Assembly (NCBI RefSeq): GCF_013403975.1
Contig: NZ_JABFDH010000006.1
Location: 62,001 to 126,000 of the forward strand
Length of the DNA: 64,000 bases
Source of the DNA: Winogradskyella ursingii
GTDB taxonomy: Bacteria; Bacteroidota; Bacteroidia; Flavobacteriales; Flavobacteriaceae
Direction: 5' to 3'
The notes beneath the pieces were generated by a model, which saw only the letters and a program-made list of their open reading frames with translations, was not told where the DNA came from and did not search any database. Positions 8,016 through 17,256 of this stretch are shown here, piece by piece (the first letter of the stretch is position 1; every line of letters starts with the position of its first letter). The position numbers were made by a program, and so were the translations under genes.

Positions 8016-9173
8016 ATGAATAAAGAAAATTTAGGCCTCAATACAATTTGTACTCACATTGGTGAAGTACCAGACGAACAGTTTAAAGGTGCTGTTTCTC
8101 CAATGTATCTCAGCTCTTCTTATGAGTTTTTGGATGTTGATGTAAAACGTTATCCACGTTATTTTAATACACCGAACCAAGAACATCTATCTAAGAAAAT
8201 TGCTGCTCTAGAACACGCTGAAGACGCAATGATATTTGGTTCTGGTATGGCAGCGATAAGTACAATGTTTTTAGCGTTTTTACAGCATGGAGACCATTTA
8301 GTCGTGCAAAATACGTTGTACGGTGGAACCGTAAATTTTATAAAAGAGGAATTCCCAAAATATGGGATTGAGTATACTTTCACAGATGGTTATTCGGCTA
8401 ACGATTTCGAAAAAGCCTTAAAGTCAAATACAAAGTTGATTCATATTGAAACGCCGTCAAATCCATTAATGACTATAACAGATATTGCGGCAATTGCCAA
8501 ATTGGCAAAATCTAAGTCCATTTTAACATCTATAGACAATACGTTTGCTTCACCGGTAAATCAAAATCCAATTGATTTAGGAATTGATATGGTTATGCAT
8601 TCGGCCACCAAATACATGGGAGGCCATAGCGATATATGTGCAGGTGCAGTTGCAAGTTCATCTGAACATATTGAAAAGATTTGGAATGTTGGAAAAAACT
8701 TAGGAGGAAGTTTAAGTGATATGACTGTTTGGCTGTTGGAACGCAGTATGAAAACTATGGGATTGAGAGTTAAAGCACAAACCGCAAATGCTATGGAAAT
8801 GGCGCAATGGTTAGAAGCGCATTCAAAAATTTCAAAAGTATATTATCCAGGTATAGAATCCCATCCAGAATATCAATTGGCAAAATCCCAAATGAAAGGA
8901 TTTGGAGCGATGCTATCCTTTGAGCTGACGGATGATTTAGATTCCTATCAGTTTCAAAAACATTTAAAATTGATAAAATCTTCCATGAGTTTAGCAGGTG
9001 TTGAGAGTACTGTGATATCACCACACTTAACATCTCATGCATTATTAACGCCAGAGGAGAGAGAAAATGTTGGTATTAGTGACCAATTAATACGTTTTTC
9101 TGTTGGTATAGAGGAGGTTAAAGATTTAAAAACTGATATTGATCAAGCAATTGATTGTATTTCAAAATTATAG
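8016..9173 (+). CDS. Cys/Met-metabolism PLP enzyme (trans-sulfuration family)
   Basis: 385 residues of the fold-type I PLP family that includes cystathionine gamma-synthase, cystathionine beta/gamma-lyase and methionine gamma-lyase. The PLP lysine is Lys199 in HSATKYMGGH. The phosphate-binding loop GSGMAAIS (about 75-82), the active-site Tyr in TLYGGT and SIDNTFASP with the ring-binding Asp174 are all present. Substrate choice cannot be decided by eye: homologues in Flavobacteriaceae are variously named cystathionine gamma-synthase or methionine gamma-lyase-like. bshB1 follows after eight bases, so thiol metabolism is a plausible shared theme. Confidence 0.85.
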   Translation: MNKENLGLNTICTHIGEVPDEQFKGAVSPMYLSSSYEFLDVDVKRYPRYFNTPNQEHLSKKIAALEHAEDAMIFGSGMAAISTMFLAFLQHGDHLVVQNTLYGGTVNFIKEEFPKYGIEYTFTDGYSANDFEKALKSNTKLIHIETPSNPLMTITDIAAIAKLAKSKSILTSIDNTFASPVNQNPIDLGIDMVMHSATKYMGGHSDICAGAVASSSEHIEKIWNVGKNLGGSLSDMTVWLLERSMKTMGLRVKAQTANAMEMAQWLEAHSKISKVYYPGIESHPEYQLAKSQMKGFGAMLSFELTDDLDSYQFQKHLKLIKSSMSLAGVESTVISPHLTSHALLTPEERENVGISDQLIRFSVGIEEVKDLKTDIDQAIDCISKL

Positions 9174-9181
9174 AATAACCT

Positions 9182-9898
9182 ATGAAATTAGATATACTCG
9201 CCATTGGCGCACACCCAGATGATGTTGAATTAAGTTGCAGTGCTACTTTGGCCAAAGAAGTTTCAAAAGGCAAAAAAATAGGAATTATAGATTTAACTCG
9301 TGGTGAACTAGGCACAAGAGGTACGGCAGAAACAAGAGATAATGAAGCGAAGAATGCTGCAGAGATTCTAGGAGTACAGACAAGATTAAATATGAAATTT
9401 TCTGATGGATTTTTTATTAATGATAAGGTACACCAATTAAAGCTCATTGAGCAGATTAGACGTTTTCAGCCAGAAATAGTTATTTGTAACGCTATTGAAG
9501 ATAGGCATATTGACCATGGTAAAGGCAGTCAATTAGTGAGTGACGCTTGTTTTTTGAGCGGGTTGAGAAAGATTGAGACTGTTTATAATAAAACATCCCA
9601 AAAACCTTGGAGGCCAAATGCCGTTTATCATTACATTCAATGGAAGGATATTGAGCCAGATATAGTAGTTGATGTTACTGGTTTTATGGATAAAAAAATG
9701 GCTTCGGTAAAAGCTTATAAAACACAGTTTTTTGATCCTGATAGCAAAGAACCGCAGACACCAATAAGTAGTGCTAATTTTACAGACAGTATTATTTATA
9801 GAGCCAGAAATTTAGGAAGACTAATCGGTAAAGAATACGGAGAAGGATTTACAGTTGAGCGCTATCCTGCTGTTGATAGCCTTTTCGATTTGATTTAA
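9182..9898 (+). CDS. bshB1: Bacillithiol biosynthesis deacetylase BshB1
   Basis: 238 residues, full length. BshB1 removes the acetyl group from GlcNAc-malate to give GlcN-malate, the second step of bacillithiol synthesis in the cytosol. The PIG-L/LmbE fold is shown by the zinc-binding AHPDDVE near the N-terminus (His11, Asp14) and RHIDHGKG (residues 108-115, third ligand His112). The early segment LTRGELGTRGTAETR is the signature that separates BshB1 from other LmbE proteins. It follows the PLP enzyme by eight bases and ends just before a strong terminator hairpin. bshA and bshC are not in this window. Confidence 0.95.
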   Translation: MKLDILAIGAHPDDVELSCSATLAKEVSKGKKIGIIDLTRGELGTRGTAETRDNEAKNAAEILGVQTRLNMKFSDGFFINDKVHQLKLIEQIRRFQPEIVICNAIEDRHIDHGKGSQLVSDACFLSGLRKIETVYNKTSQKPWRPNAVYHYIQWKDIEPDIVVDVTGFMDKKMASVKAYKTQFFDPDSKEPQTPISSANFTDSIIYRARNLGRLIGKEYGEGFTVERYPAVDSLFDLI

Positions 9899-9907
9899 TG
9901 CACAAAA

Positions 9908-9934
9908 AAAGCTTCTCTATTATAGAGAAGCTTT
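9908..9934. terminator. Bidirectional terminator between bshB1 and tRNA-His
   Basis: A 12-bp perfect stem (9908-9919 with 9923-9934) closes a TTA loop. On the plus strand it is followed by TTTGTTTTT. On the minus strand it runs into seven T residues, so it can end both bshB1 and the tRNA-His transcript. Confidence 0.85.
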
Positions 9935-9941
9935 GTTTTTG

Positions 9942-10016
9942 GGTGGAAGACCGGGTTCGAACCGGCGACTTTCGGTACCACAAACCGACGCTCTAACCAG
10001 CTGAGCTACAACCACC
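9942..10016 (-). tRNA. tRNA-His (anticodon GTG)
   Basis: The minus strand folds into a 75-nt cloverleaf including the extra G at position -1 that marks tRNA-His, opposite C73. The D stem is GCTC/GAGC, the anticodon stem TCGGT/ACCGA encloses loop TTGTGGT with anticodon GTG, and the T arm is GCCGG-TTCGAAC-CCGGT. CCA is not encoded. Acceptor-stem positions 5-68 and 6-67 both read as U opposite U, leaving two adjacent mismatches in an otherwise normal helix. Confidence 0.95.
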
Positions 10017-10088
10017 ATTTTAATTTGGACTGCAAATGTAATTTATTTCCTATTTTCTCCAAAGTGTTTTTTCAACTTATTTAAATAA

Positions 10089-10123
10089 AAAAAGCCTTTC
10101 AAAAAATTTATGAAAGGCTTTTT
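10089..10123. terminator. Terminator downstream of the first M28 peptidase gene
   Basis: Arms AAAAAGCCTTTCA (10089-10101) and TGAAAGGCTTTTT (10111-10123) form a 13-bp stem with a 9-nt loop. A- and T-runs on both sides make it work in either direction. On the minus strand it lies about 20 bases after the stop of the M28 gene. Confidence 0.85.
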
Positions 10124-10141
10124 AATTAATCTAACGTTGAG

Positions 10142-11719
10142 TTACTCTGTCGCTTTATCTACAACAATTCTTTCGTCTCTATTTGCAATTTCCCAAGCTG
10201 TATGAAATACTAATCGAGTTCTATTCTCTAGTAGATCATACTCAATCTTATCTGGTGTATCACTAGGTTTATGATAGTCTGCATGTGTACCATTAAAATA
10301 AAAAATCACAGGAACATTGTTTTTGGCAAAATTGTAATGATCAGATCTGTAGTAAAAACGATTCGGATCATTCTCATCATTATAGGTGTAATCTAATTCT
10401 ACATTTGTATATTTTTTATTTACTTCTTCTGAAATATTGTGTAAATCCGTACTCAATTTATCACTTCCAATAAGATATACGTAATTTCTATCTCCTTCTT
10501 TTCTGTTTGGGTCAATTCTACCGATCATATCAATATTTAGATCTGCGACTGTATTTTCTAAGGGAAATATAGGGTCGTTATCGGTGTAATATCTAGAGCC
10601 TAAAAGTCCTTTTTCTTCTCCTGTAACATGTAAAAATAAAATAGATCGTTTTGGACCACTTCCTGCTTTTTCTGCCATTTTAAATGCTTCAGCAATTTCT
10701 AAAATAGCAACAGTACCTGAGCCGTCGTCATCTGCACCGTTGTAAACTTGTCCGTCCTTAATACCTTCATGGTCTAAATGCGCTGAAATAACGATAATTT
10801 CATCAGGTTTTTCAGAACCTTTGATGAAGGCTACAACATTCTCTGACATGACTTCTTCAACTTGATTCTCAACTTCCAAAGTTAATTTAGCATCTAAAAC
10901 TTTAGGTGTGTCGTTTTCCAAAATTGATGGGTTTAATGCTTTACCTAAATTTTCATTTATCATGAGCATGGCCATGCCTTCCTCATTGCTCTTTAGAGCT
11001 AATCTACCAGAAGCGCCTGATTCTGCTTGTCTTTGGAAATAAGGTGCATATCTACCAAACATATTGTTATCCATTAGAATCAGTGCTTTTGCGCCGTTAT
11101 CCTTCGCGGCATCCCTTTTGCTCGAAATGGATTGGCGACCATTTGTCCATTTGGTATCATCGGTAGTACCTGATGTAATGTAGTTGCCCTCAGCATCTTT
11201 AGGCTCTCCAGCTTTTGCCAAAACTAATTTACCATTCACCTCGACATTGCTATAATCTGAATAATTTTCAGCATCAATTCCGTACCCAACATAAACGATG
11301 TCATCTGTAGTAATATTCATACTTTTAGATGCCGCAAGGACGATGTGATCTTCAAAACTGTTGAAAGATTTTCCGTTAACGCTTAGTTTGGCTTCAGCTA
11401 CGCTTTGTTTCTCCAAGGGTACTTCCTGAAAATAGTCATTACCACCGAGTGGAGTAGGGATGCCCATTGAGATGTATTGATTTTTTAAATATTCAACAGC
11501 CATCTTTTGACCTTTTTCGCCAGTTTCTCTTCCTTCAAATTCATCTGAAGCATACTTATAAAGCATTTCCTTTAACTCGGCAGAAGTAATGGTTGAAGCA
11601 AACTCGGTTGGACTTGCCATTTCCATTTTTGCTTTCGTTGAAGAATTTGTACTTTTTGAGGATGTTCCGCAGTTAAATAACATGGCAGAAACACCAAATA
11701 CTAAGAGTAGTTTTTTCAT
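10142..11719 (-). CDS. M28 family zinc aminopeptidase lipoprotein with PA-type insert
   Basis: 525 residues. A signal ends in a lipobox-like MLFNC with Cys17, so it is probably anchored to the cell envelope. M28 peptidases are two-zinc aminopeptidases; the ligand motifs are in order: AHLDH, GADDDGSG, TGEEKGLLGSR (general base Glu and bridging region), NIDMIGR and SDHYNFA. About 190 residues between the N-terminal helix region and the catalytic core look like a protease-associated (PA) insert. A paralogue lacking this insert lies just upstream. The 123-base gap between them means they may have separate promoters. Peptide scavenging is the likely role. Confidence 0.9.
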   Translation of the reverse strand: MKKLLLVFGVSAMLFNCGTSSKSTNSSTKAKMEMASPTEFASTITSAELKEMLYKYASDEFEGRETGEKGQKMAVEYLKNQYISMGIPTPLGGNDYFQEVPLEKQSVAEAKLSVNGKSFNSFEDHIVLAASKSMNITTDDIVYVGYGIDAENYSDYSNVEVNGKLVLAKAGEPKDAEGNYITSGTTDDTKWTNGRQSISSKRDAAKDNGAKALILMDNNMFGRYAPYFQRQAESGASGRLALKSNEEGMAMLMINENLGKALNPSILENDTPKVLDAKLTLEVENQVEEVMSENVVAFIKGSEKPDEIIVISAHLDHEGIKDGQVYNGADDDGSGTVAILEIAEAFKMAEKAGSGPKRSILFLHVTGEEKGLLGSRYYTDNDPIFPLENTVADLNIDMIGRIDPNRKEGDRNYVYLIGSDKLSTDLHNISEEVNKKYTNVELDYTYNDENDPNRFYYRSDHYNFAKNNVPVIFYFNGTHADYHKPSDTPDKIEYDLLENRTRLVFHTAWEIANRDERIVVDKATE

Positions 11720-11842
11720 TTTTATATAAGTGATTATAAATTAAAGTGAGATAAAGCTGGCTTTAAATCAGTTAGTATGTAATAATACAAAAATATTGAA
11801 TACAGCTTAGTTGGCTTAGATTTCTTTTAACAGAATTTAACA

Positions 11843-12874
11843 TCAAATAATCTCAACTTCGAGGCGATGGTCTGCATTGGCGATATACCATGCTGTTGCA
11901 AATATTAATTTTGTTCGTTTTGCCAACAGAGTATAGTTAATTTTATCTGCTGTATCCGATGGTTTTGTATAGTCTTCGTGCTCACCATTAAAAAAGAAAA
12001 TTACAGGAACCCCTTCTAACGCAAAATTGTAATGGTCAGATCTGTAATAGTATTGATTATGATCGTTCTCTGCGTTATATTTATAATCTAGGTCTAAATT
12101 TGTGAAAGTCGTATTAGCTTTTTGAGCTACAAAATGCAATTCTGTACTCACTCTGTCTGAACCGATAACATAGATGTAATTTTCATTCTGTTTATGTCTG
12201 TCGTCCACCCGACCTATCATATCAATATTAAGGTCGACTACGGTATTTTCAATAGGAAAAATTGGGTTTTGTGTATAATACCGAGATCCGTGAAGACCGA
12301 CTTCTTCAGCTGTAAGATGCAAAAAAACAATACTTCGTTTTGGTCTATAGCCGTCTTTTACAGCTTTACTAAATGCTTCTGCCATCTCCAAAACTGCTGC
12401 AGTACCTGAGCCATTATCGTCTGCACCATTATATATTTCTCCGTTGATAACACCTTCATGGTCTGAATGTGCCGAAATAAACACATATTCATCAGGAAAT
12501 TCTTCACCCTCTATATAGGCGATGATATTTTGTGAATCATTTAAATTTTCTGGAAGAATCTCTTTAGGAACTTTTTGGTAATAATCAGGTAACGATTTAG
12601 GTGCATTTATATCTTGTGAGATATAGTAGTTTCGGATGTAGCCACAAACATCATTATGTCCATCTTCACCGGTTTTTCGACCATTATACTTATCTGAAGC
12701 AACTTCCTCAACGTGAATTTGTAGATCTGTAGGTTGTATTGTTTGTAGATAATTGTTTATTAAATTTTCATCTTCGAAAGAAATACTCTTTTTTAGATTA
12801 TCGATTTTTTCACTGTGCCTGAGCGTTGCACATGATCCAACAAGTATAAGTGCGGAAGCAATTAAAACTTTCAT
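11843..12874 (-). CDS. M28 family zinc aminopeptidase lipoprotein, short form
   Basis: 343 residues, clearly paralogous to the neighbouring downstream peptidase. It shares AH-DHEG, GADDNGSG, EEVGLHGSRYYT, NIDMIGRVD and YRSDHYNFA, so all zinc ligands appear intact. A short signal ends at a lipobox-like VGSC with Cys15. It lacks the PA-type insert: the segment ending in YYQKVPKE runs almost directly into IIAYIEGEEFPDEYVFISAH, which in the longer paralogue are separated by about 190 residues. This may widen access to the active site and alter substrate range. Likely an envelope-bound aminopeptidase arising by tandem duplication. Confidence 0.88.
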   Translation of the reverse strand: MKVLIASALILVGSCATLRHSEKIDNLKKSISFEDENLINNYLQTIQPTDLQIHVEEVASDKYNGRKTGEDGHNDVCGYIRNYYISQDINAPKSLPDYYQKVPKEILPENLNDSQNIIAYIEGEEFPDEYVFISAHSDHEGVINGEIYNGADDNGSGTAAVLEMAEAFSKAVKDGYRPKRSIVFLHLTAEEVGLHGSRYYTQNPIFPIENTVVDLNIDMIGRVDDRHKQNENYIYVIGSDRVSTELHFVAQKANTTFTNLDLDYKYNAENDHNQYYYRSDHYNFALEGVPVIFFFNGEHEDYTKPSDTADKINYTLLAKRTKLIFATAWYIANADHRLEVEII

Positions 12875-12939
12875 AATGAAATATTTGCGCTAAAATAAGT
12901 TAAAAAACTGAAAAAATTTTCTTGCTATTAGAATAGAAA

Positions 12940-13275
12940 TTAAAAGTCATCATCAATTTCAATATCCTCTAAAATATCTTTAGAATCTTCCAAATTTTCT
13001 TCTGCTCGTTGTTCAAGTTGTTCTGTGTCGCCTAATTCTGCAGTGCTGAATAGATTTTTGTAAATGGTTAAACTCAATGATATAATAATCAAAAGAAAAA
13101 TATACTGAATGGTCTTGGTTTTTTTCTTGTCTCTCTTAGAAATGAGAACAACAATCAAACCACAAAGAAATGCTACTATAATCGGTGCAATTGCTAAGTT
13201 TGATAATGGAGTGACAGCCAGAACTACTGCTAATAACGCACTGACAAAACCTAACACGATAAAAACTTTTTTCAT
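12940..13275 (-). CDS. Small membrane protein with acidic tail
   Basis: 111 residues from the ATG complementary to 13273-13275; an upstream TTG two codons earlier is possible but less likely. Three hydrophobic segments (about 2-20, 24-45 and 57-76) are followed by a very acidic C-terminal tail (LEDSKDILEDIEIDDDF). The DUF3108 gene ends six bases before it, so the two probably share a transcript. I do not recognise a family. Predicted inner-membrane protein of unknown function. Confidence 0.65.
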   Translation of the reverse strand: MKKVFIVLGFVSALLAVVLAVTPLSNLAIAPIIVAFLCGLIVVLISKRDKKKTKTIQYIFLLIIISLSLTIYKNLFSTAELGDTEQLEQRAEENLEDSKDILEDIEIDDDF

Positions 13276-13281
13276 AACCAA

Positions 13282-14061
13282 TTAATTTTTGAGACCAGAT
13301 GCTGATATTAATTTCAGTTCGCCATTACCTACTGGTATTTTAAATTTAGCATATACGGGCGTTTTGTTAGCATCCGCAGTTAGCCACAACAGATTAGCAT
13401 TATTGCCTTTTAGAACGTCACTTCCTTTAATTGAAAGAGCCAGTTTATAACATAACTTATTTCCGATTTTTGTAGACAAAGTTTCTTTACCGATTAGTTG
13501 TACAGTAACGATAGTTTCTTTATTATCAAAGAGCACGATGAAATTCTGTTGGTCACCAACGTTTGCTTTGTCAATATCTAAATTTCTTATATGGTATAGT
13601 GTAGATACAATGTCCTTGGTGTTTGTGCTGATTTTTATTGATTTATTCTCATCCCAAATTTCACCGTTATTTTTCTTTTTCCGTTTAAGACTTTTAACCA
13701 AATTTGATTTGTGATCATAGGTATACTGCATAAATTTGTAATACCCACCTTCGCTTATATCTCTTTTGTAAAGGTATGGAGTCAAGGTTTTTGGGTGCAC
13801 GTAGCTTTCGTATAAATCTCTAATTTTAAAAAAATTATCCATTTTACTATACGTGGCAGCAGAGCACTTTAATCGCATTAAAGTATTTTTTGAAGTTTTT
13901 ACTTCACTTGTTTCCATTGTTACCTGTGCAATATCGGTCATAAGTCCAGACATATTGTAGGATGCTGAATACACTAATTTTTCACCGTTTGCTATTGTTG
14001 TATTCTGAGCCCAAGCCAAAGAACTAAAGAAAGCTAAAAAAATAATCAGAAAATTTTTCAT
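13282..14061 (-). CDS. DUF3108 family periplasmic protein
   Basis: 259 residues with a clear Sec signal (MKNFLIIFLAFFSSLAWAQ, cleavage after AWA). The mature protein shows the DUF3108 pattern: GEKLVYSASYNMSGLMTDIA near the start, then strands with a YLYKRDISEGGYY segment, and DANKTPVYAKFKIPVG near the end. DUF3108 proteins are about this length and are beta-rich envelope proteins of unknown function. The small acidic-tailed membrane protein follows after six bases. The function beyond export cannot be read from sequence. Confidence 0.85.
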   Translation of the reverse strand: MKNFLIIFLAFFSSLAWAQNTTIANGEKLVYSASYNMSGLMTDIAQVTMETSEVKTSKNTLMRLKCSAATYSKMDNFFKIRDLYESYVHPKTLTPYLYKRDISEGGYYKFMQYTYDHKSNLVKSLKRKKKNNGEIWDENKSIKISTNTKDIVSTLYHIRNLDIDKANVGDQQNFIVLFDNKETIVTVQLIGKETLSTKIGNKLCYKLALSIKGSDVLKGNNANLLWLTADANKTPVYAKFKIPVGNGELKLISASGLKN

Positions 14062-14184
14062 ATTTATTGATGTAATAATAGTATCATTTACTGTGCCGAA
14101 AAATACGATTCAAAATTAAATGAAGCTAATTTTTATTTTTCAATTAGTAGTATTGAATTTTAATTAAAAAACTAGATAAAAAAC

Positions 14185-14215
14185 TTTGACTAGAATAAAA
14201 AGGACTATATATTTG
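14185..14215 (+). promoter_or_regulatory. Full Bacteroidota promoter for tRNA-Ser
   Basis: TTTG at 14185-14188, a 19-base spacer and TATATTTG at 14208-14215 match the TTTG-N19-TAnnTTTG consensus exactly. The tRNA begins 12 bases after the -7 element. This is the best promoter in the window and identifies the sigma factor type. Confidence 0.88.
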
Positions 14216-14226
14216 CACCCGCTAAA

Positions 14227-14311
14227 GGAGAAATGGCAGAGTGGTCGAATGCGGCAGTCTTGAAAACTGTTGAGGGTCACACCTCCGGGGGTTCGAATCC
14301 CTCTTTCTCCG
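14227..14311 (+). tRNA. tRNA-Ser (anticodon TGA)
   Basis: An 85-nt class II tRNA. Acceptor stem GGAGAAA pairs with TTTCTCC and G73 is the discriminator. The anticodon stem GCAGT/ACTGT encloses CTTGAAA with anticodon TGA. A long variable arm and a T arm with loop TTCGAAT follow. CCA is not encoded. A perfect promoter precedes it and a terminator follows nine bases after its end. Confidence 0.96.
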
Positions 14312-14319
14312 CGAAAATT

Positions 14320-14349
14320 AAGCCAAATGTCCTGCATTTGGCTTTTTTA
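14320..14349 (+). terminator. Terminator after tRNA-Ser
   Basis: Stem AAGCCAAATG (14320-14329) with CATTTGGCTT (14335-14344), a 5-nt loop, then a run of T residues. Confidence 0.85.
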
Positions 14350-15004
14350 TTGTTCTATACTGAAGAAGATAAGCGAATAATTCTTAGAGTTTAGAAATTT
14401 GATTTTTATAAGAAATTTAATTGCAATTTTTAACTGATGAGCTTTGTTATTTTATTTGTTTCTCAAATGTAATTTTATCGAAAGTATTTAATATAGCTGT
14501 GATCAAATCAATACAATTAAGAAAATAGTTGCAATTTTAATTAAAACAATAATCGTGAGGATGTTTTTTGATCTCAAGTTCTTAGGAGGATCCACTATCC
14601 AATTATTAATTCTGCAAAAACAGCAAAATGGTCTTAAGGAAATTTAGAAATAATAGTGCGGACAGCATCTAATGTTTAATTATTCTAAGATGGATGTGCA
14701 TTCCAAACGCACCTATTAAATTCTAAAAGATTTTTGTTGTCGGTAATATAGGTAAAACTGTTGTCGCTTTAGCTTATCAATCAGATTTGGTTGTCGTCAC
14801 CATATTCCATACTTGTAAATTTTTCAATTAGCGGTTATTATTGTCCATAGCCTTGAGGCACAGTTAGGTTAGGATTTGAAAAAAAATTAATTTCATAGGA
14901 CAAGATTCAATTTATCAGTCTAAAGGTTAGGCGTCTTTTAGTAAGCGAACCAGCAAAATTCGAAATTTGATCAATCTAATTGGGTTCAAATTTTGTGAAC
15001 GATA
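14350..15004. other. 655-base stretch without a supported gene
   Basis: Both strands are broken by frequent stops. No tRNA, terminator hairpin or TAnnTTTG element stands out. Two short minus-strand runs look faintly protein-like: about 26 codons around 14690-14770 and about 20 codons near 14840-14905 (ending NPNLTVPQGYGQ then a stop). They lie in broken frames and may be decayed gene remnants, but I cannot name a family. The stretch separates tRNA-Ser from the 3' end of the glycerol operon. Confidence 0.4.
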
Positions 15005-15733
15005 TTATGATAAAAAAAGCATAAGTGCCGCCGCAAGTGCGCCGCCAACTAGTGGGCCAATTACGGGAATCCATGCGTACGACCAGTCACTTGGAGCTTT
15101 ATTCTTTATTGGTAAAATAGCATGCATAATTCTTGGGCCTAAATCTCTAGCAGGATTAATAGCGTAGCCAGTTGTACCACCCAGAGAAAGACCAATAGCC
15201 CAGACCAAAAAGGTAACGGGTAATGCTCCTAAAGAGCCCAAACCTACCACGGTTTCTGTATCGTTTATGGTGGCGTCTGTAAAATACAGAATTGTAAATA
15301 ATAGAACAAAAGTGCCTACTGCTTCGCTGAAAAAGTTCGAGAATGTATGTTTAATTGCTGGAGCTGTACAAAACACGGCTTTTTTAGTCTCAGCATCTTC
15401 GGTTACTTCAAAATGTTTTTTGTACATCACCCAAACTGTTGTTGACCCTATCATTGCACCAAGCATTTGAGCTACAATATACATTGGTACATCTGCCCAA
15501 GGAAGCGAGCCAGCTATGGCGAGAGAAATCGTTACGGCTGGGTTGATGTGTGCGCCACTGTATGGGCCACTGATGACAACGGCTACATAAACTGCCAGTG
15601 CCCAACCCGTTGTAATTACAATCCATCCGCTGCTATGGCCAAAGGTTTTGTTAAGTGCGACATTCGCAACTACGCCACCACCAAGTAATATTAAAATTGC
15701 AGTTCCAATAATTTCAGCTATAAATGGTGTCAT
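15005..15733 (-). CDS. glpF: Aquaglyceroporin, glycerol uptake facilitator
   Basis: 242 residues of the MIP family with six membrane helices and two half-helices carrying the pore motifs: HINPAVTISL in the first half and YAINPARDLGPR in the second. The Asp after NPAR (NPARD) is typical of glycerol-conducting members rather than strict water channels. It lets glycerol enter by facilitated diffusion. It is the last gene of the glpD-glpK-glpF run; seven bases separate it from glpK, so it must depend on the same transcript. Length is slightly shorter than E. coli GlpF. Confidence 0.95.
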   Translation of the reverse strand: MTPFIAEIIGTAILILLGGGVVANVALNKTFGHSSGWIVITTGWALAVYVAVVISGPYSGAHINPAVTISLAIAGSLPWADVPMYIVAQMLGAMIGSTTVWVMYKKHFEVTEDAETKKAVFCTAPAIKHTFSNFFSEAVGTFVLLFTILYFTDATINDTETVVGLGSLGALPVTFLVWAIGLSLGGTTGYAINPARDLGPRIMHAILPIKNKAPSDWSYAWIPVIGPLVGGALAAALMLFLS

Positions 15734-15740
15734 AATAAAT

Positions 15741-17243
15741 TTATTTTATGTTATTATCTGTCCAATATTCTAAAGCATCAATTGCTCTGTACCAACCTTT
15801 TATGTTTGCTTCGATTTTCTCTCTATTTGAGATTGGGTCAAAGCTTTTGTCAATTTGCCATATATTTTGTATTTCCTCAGGACTTTCCCAGAAACCAACT
15901 GCCAAACCTGCTAAAAATGCCGCACCCATTGCTGTGGTTTCTACCACTTTTGGCCTTATTGTTTTAGTGTTTAGTACATTAGATTGAAATTGCATCAGCA
16001 TATTATTGATTGTTGCTCCTCCATCTACACGTAATTCCTTAATTGACATATCCGCATCTGCTTCCATGGCTTTTAAAATGTCCATAGTTTGAAATGCAAT
16101 AGATTCCAATGCGGCTCTCGCGATATGAGCATCAGTACTTCCGCGAGTAAGTCCGAAAATAGTTCCTTTTGCATGTTGATTCCAATGTGGTGCACCAAGA
16201 CCCGCAAAGGCAGGAACAAAATATACTCCATCCGAAGATTCAACAGAAGAAGCGAGTTGTTCTATGTCTGAAGAATTTCGAATAATTTTTAAGCTGTCTC
16301 TTAACCACTGTACTACAGCACCTGCGATAAAAATACTTCCTTCTAAAGCATAGGTGGTTTTTCCATCAATTTTCCATGCTACAGTAGTCAGGAGATTGTT
16401 TTCTGAAATAATAGGTTTATCGCCAATATTCATAAGCATAAAACAACCAGTACCGTAGGTGTTTTTTACCATTCCAGGCTTGGTACACATCTGACCAAAT
16501 AATGCCGCTTGTTGATCTCCCGCAATTCCCGCGATAGGAATTTTAGAATCATAAAAAGTAGAGGTGGTGTGGCCATATATCTCACTGGATTGTTTTACTT
16601 CTGGCAACATGCTTTTTGGGATGTTTAGAAGTTCTAACAGCTCATCGTCCCATTGCATAGTATTTATATTGAACAACAGGGTTCTCGAGGCATTAGTAAC
16701 ATCGGTAATGTGTTGTTTTCCTTTAGTGAAATTCCAAATGATCCAGGAATCAATGGTGCCTAAAATTAAATCTCCGGCTTCAGCTTTTTTGCGTGCACCG
16801 CTAACATTATCAAGAATCCATTTTACTTTTGTGCCAGAGAAGTATGAGTCAATTACCAGTCCGGTTTTTTCTTTAATTAATTTCTCCTTGCCATCTTTTT
16901 TTAGTTGATCACAGTGATCTGATGTTCTTTTGTCTTGCCAGACAATGGCATTATAAATAGGTTGGCCTGTCTTTTTATCCCAAACTACAACAGTTTCTCG
17001 CTGATTGGTTATACCAATTGCAGCTATATTTTCAACATTTAAACCCTTCTTCGCAATGGCTTCAGCGGCAACTCCAGCTTGTGTGGACCATATTTCCTGT
17101 GCGTCATGTTCTACCCAGCCTGGCTTCGGAAAATGTTGTGTAAATTCTTTTTGCGCCATTGATACAATGTTTCCTTTTTTGTCAAAAACAATTGCTCGTG
17201 AGCTCGTGGTTCCTTGGTCCAAGGCAAGAATATATTTTTCCAT
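15741..17243 (-). CDS. glpK: Glycerol kinase
   Basis: 500 residues, full length. It phosphorylates glycerol with ATP to sn-glycerol 3-phosphate, trapping the glycerol that enters through GlpF. FGGY-family marks are present: the N-terminal phosphate loop [36 protein letters not shown], an IVWQDKRT segment for glycerol binding, [13 protein letters not shown] in the middle and [16 protein letters not shown] near the C-terminus. The gene lies 13 bases after glpD and seven before glpF. Cytosolic. Regulation is probably by the divergent DeoR-type protein through the AAACGAAAT boxes upstream of glpD. Confidence 0.97.
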   Translation of the reverse strand: MEKYILALDQGTTSSRAIVFDKKGNIVSMAQKEFTQHFPKPGWVEHDAQEIWSTQAGVAAEAIAKKGLNVENIAAIGITNQRETVVVWDKKTGQPIYNAIVWQDKRTSDHCDQLKKDGKEKLIKEKTGLVIDSYFSGTKVKWILDNVSGARKKAEAGDLILGTIDSWIIWNFTKGKQHITDVTNASRTLLFNINTMQWDDELLELLNIPKSMLPEVKQSSEIYGHTTSTFYDSKIPIAGIAGDQQAALFGQMCTKPGMVKNTYGTGCFMLMNIGDKPIISENNLLTTVAWKIDGKTTYALEGSIFIAGAVVQWLRDSLKIIRNSSDIEQLASSVESSDGVYFVPAFAGLGAPHWNQHAKGTIFGLTRGSTDAHIARAALESIAFQTMDILKAMEADADMSIKELRVDGGATINNMLMQFQSNVLNTKTIRPKVVETTAMGAAFLAGLAVGFWESPEEIQNIWQIDKSFDPISNREKIEANIKGWYRAIDALEYWTDNNIK

Positions 17244-17256
17244 AGTTAAAGATTGA

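Noticed and set aside
14686-14905. Protein-like minus-strand fragments in the gene-free stretch
   Set aside because: Two runs of about 20-26 codons look mildly protein-like, but they are closed by stops on both sides and match no family I can name; a translated search would be needed to call a pseudogene.
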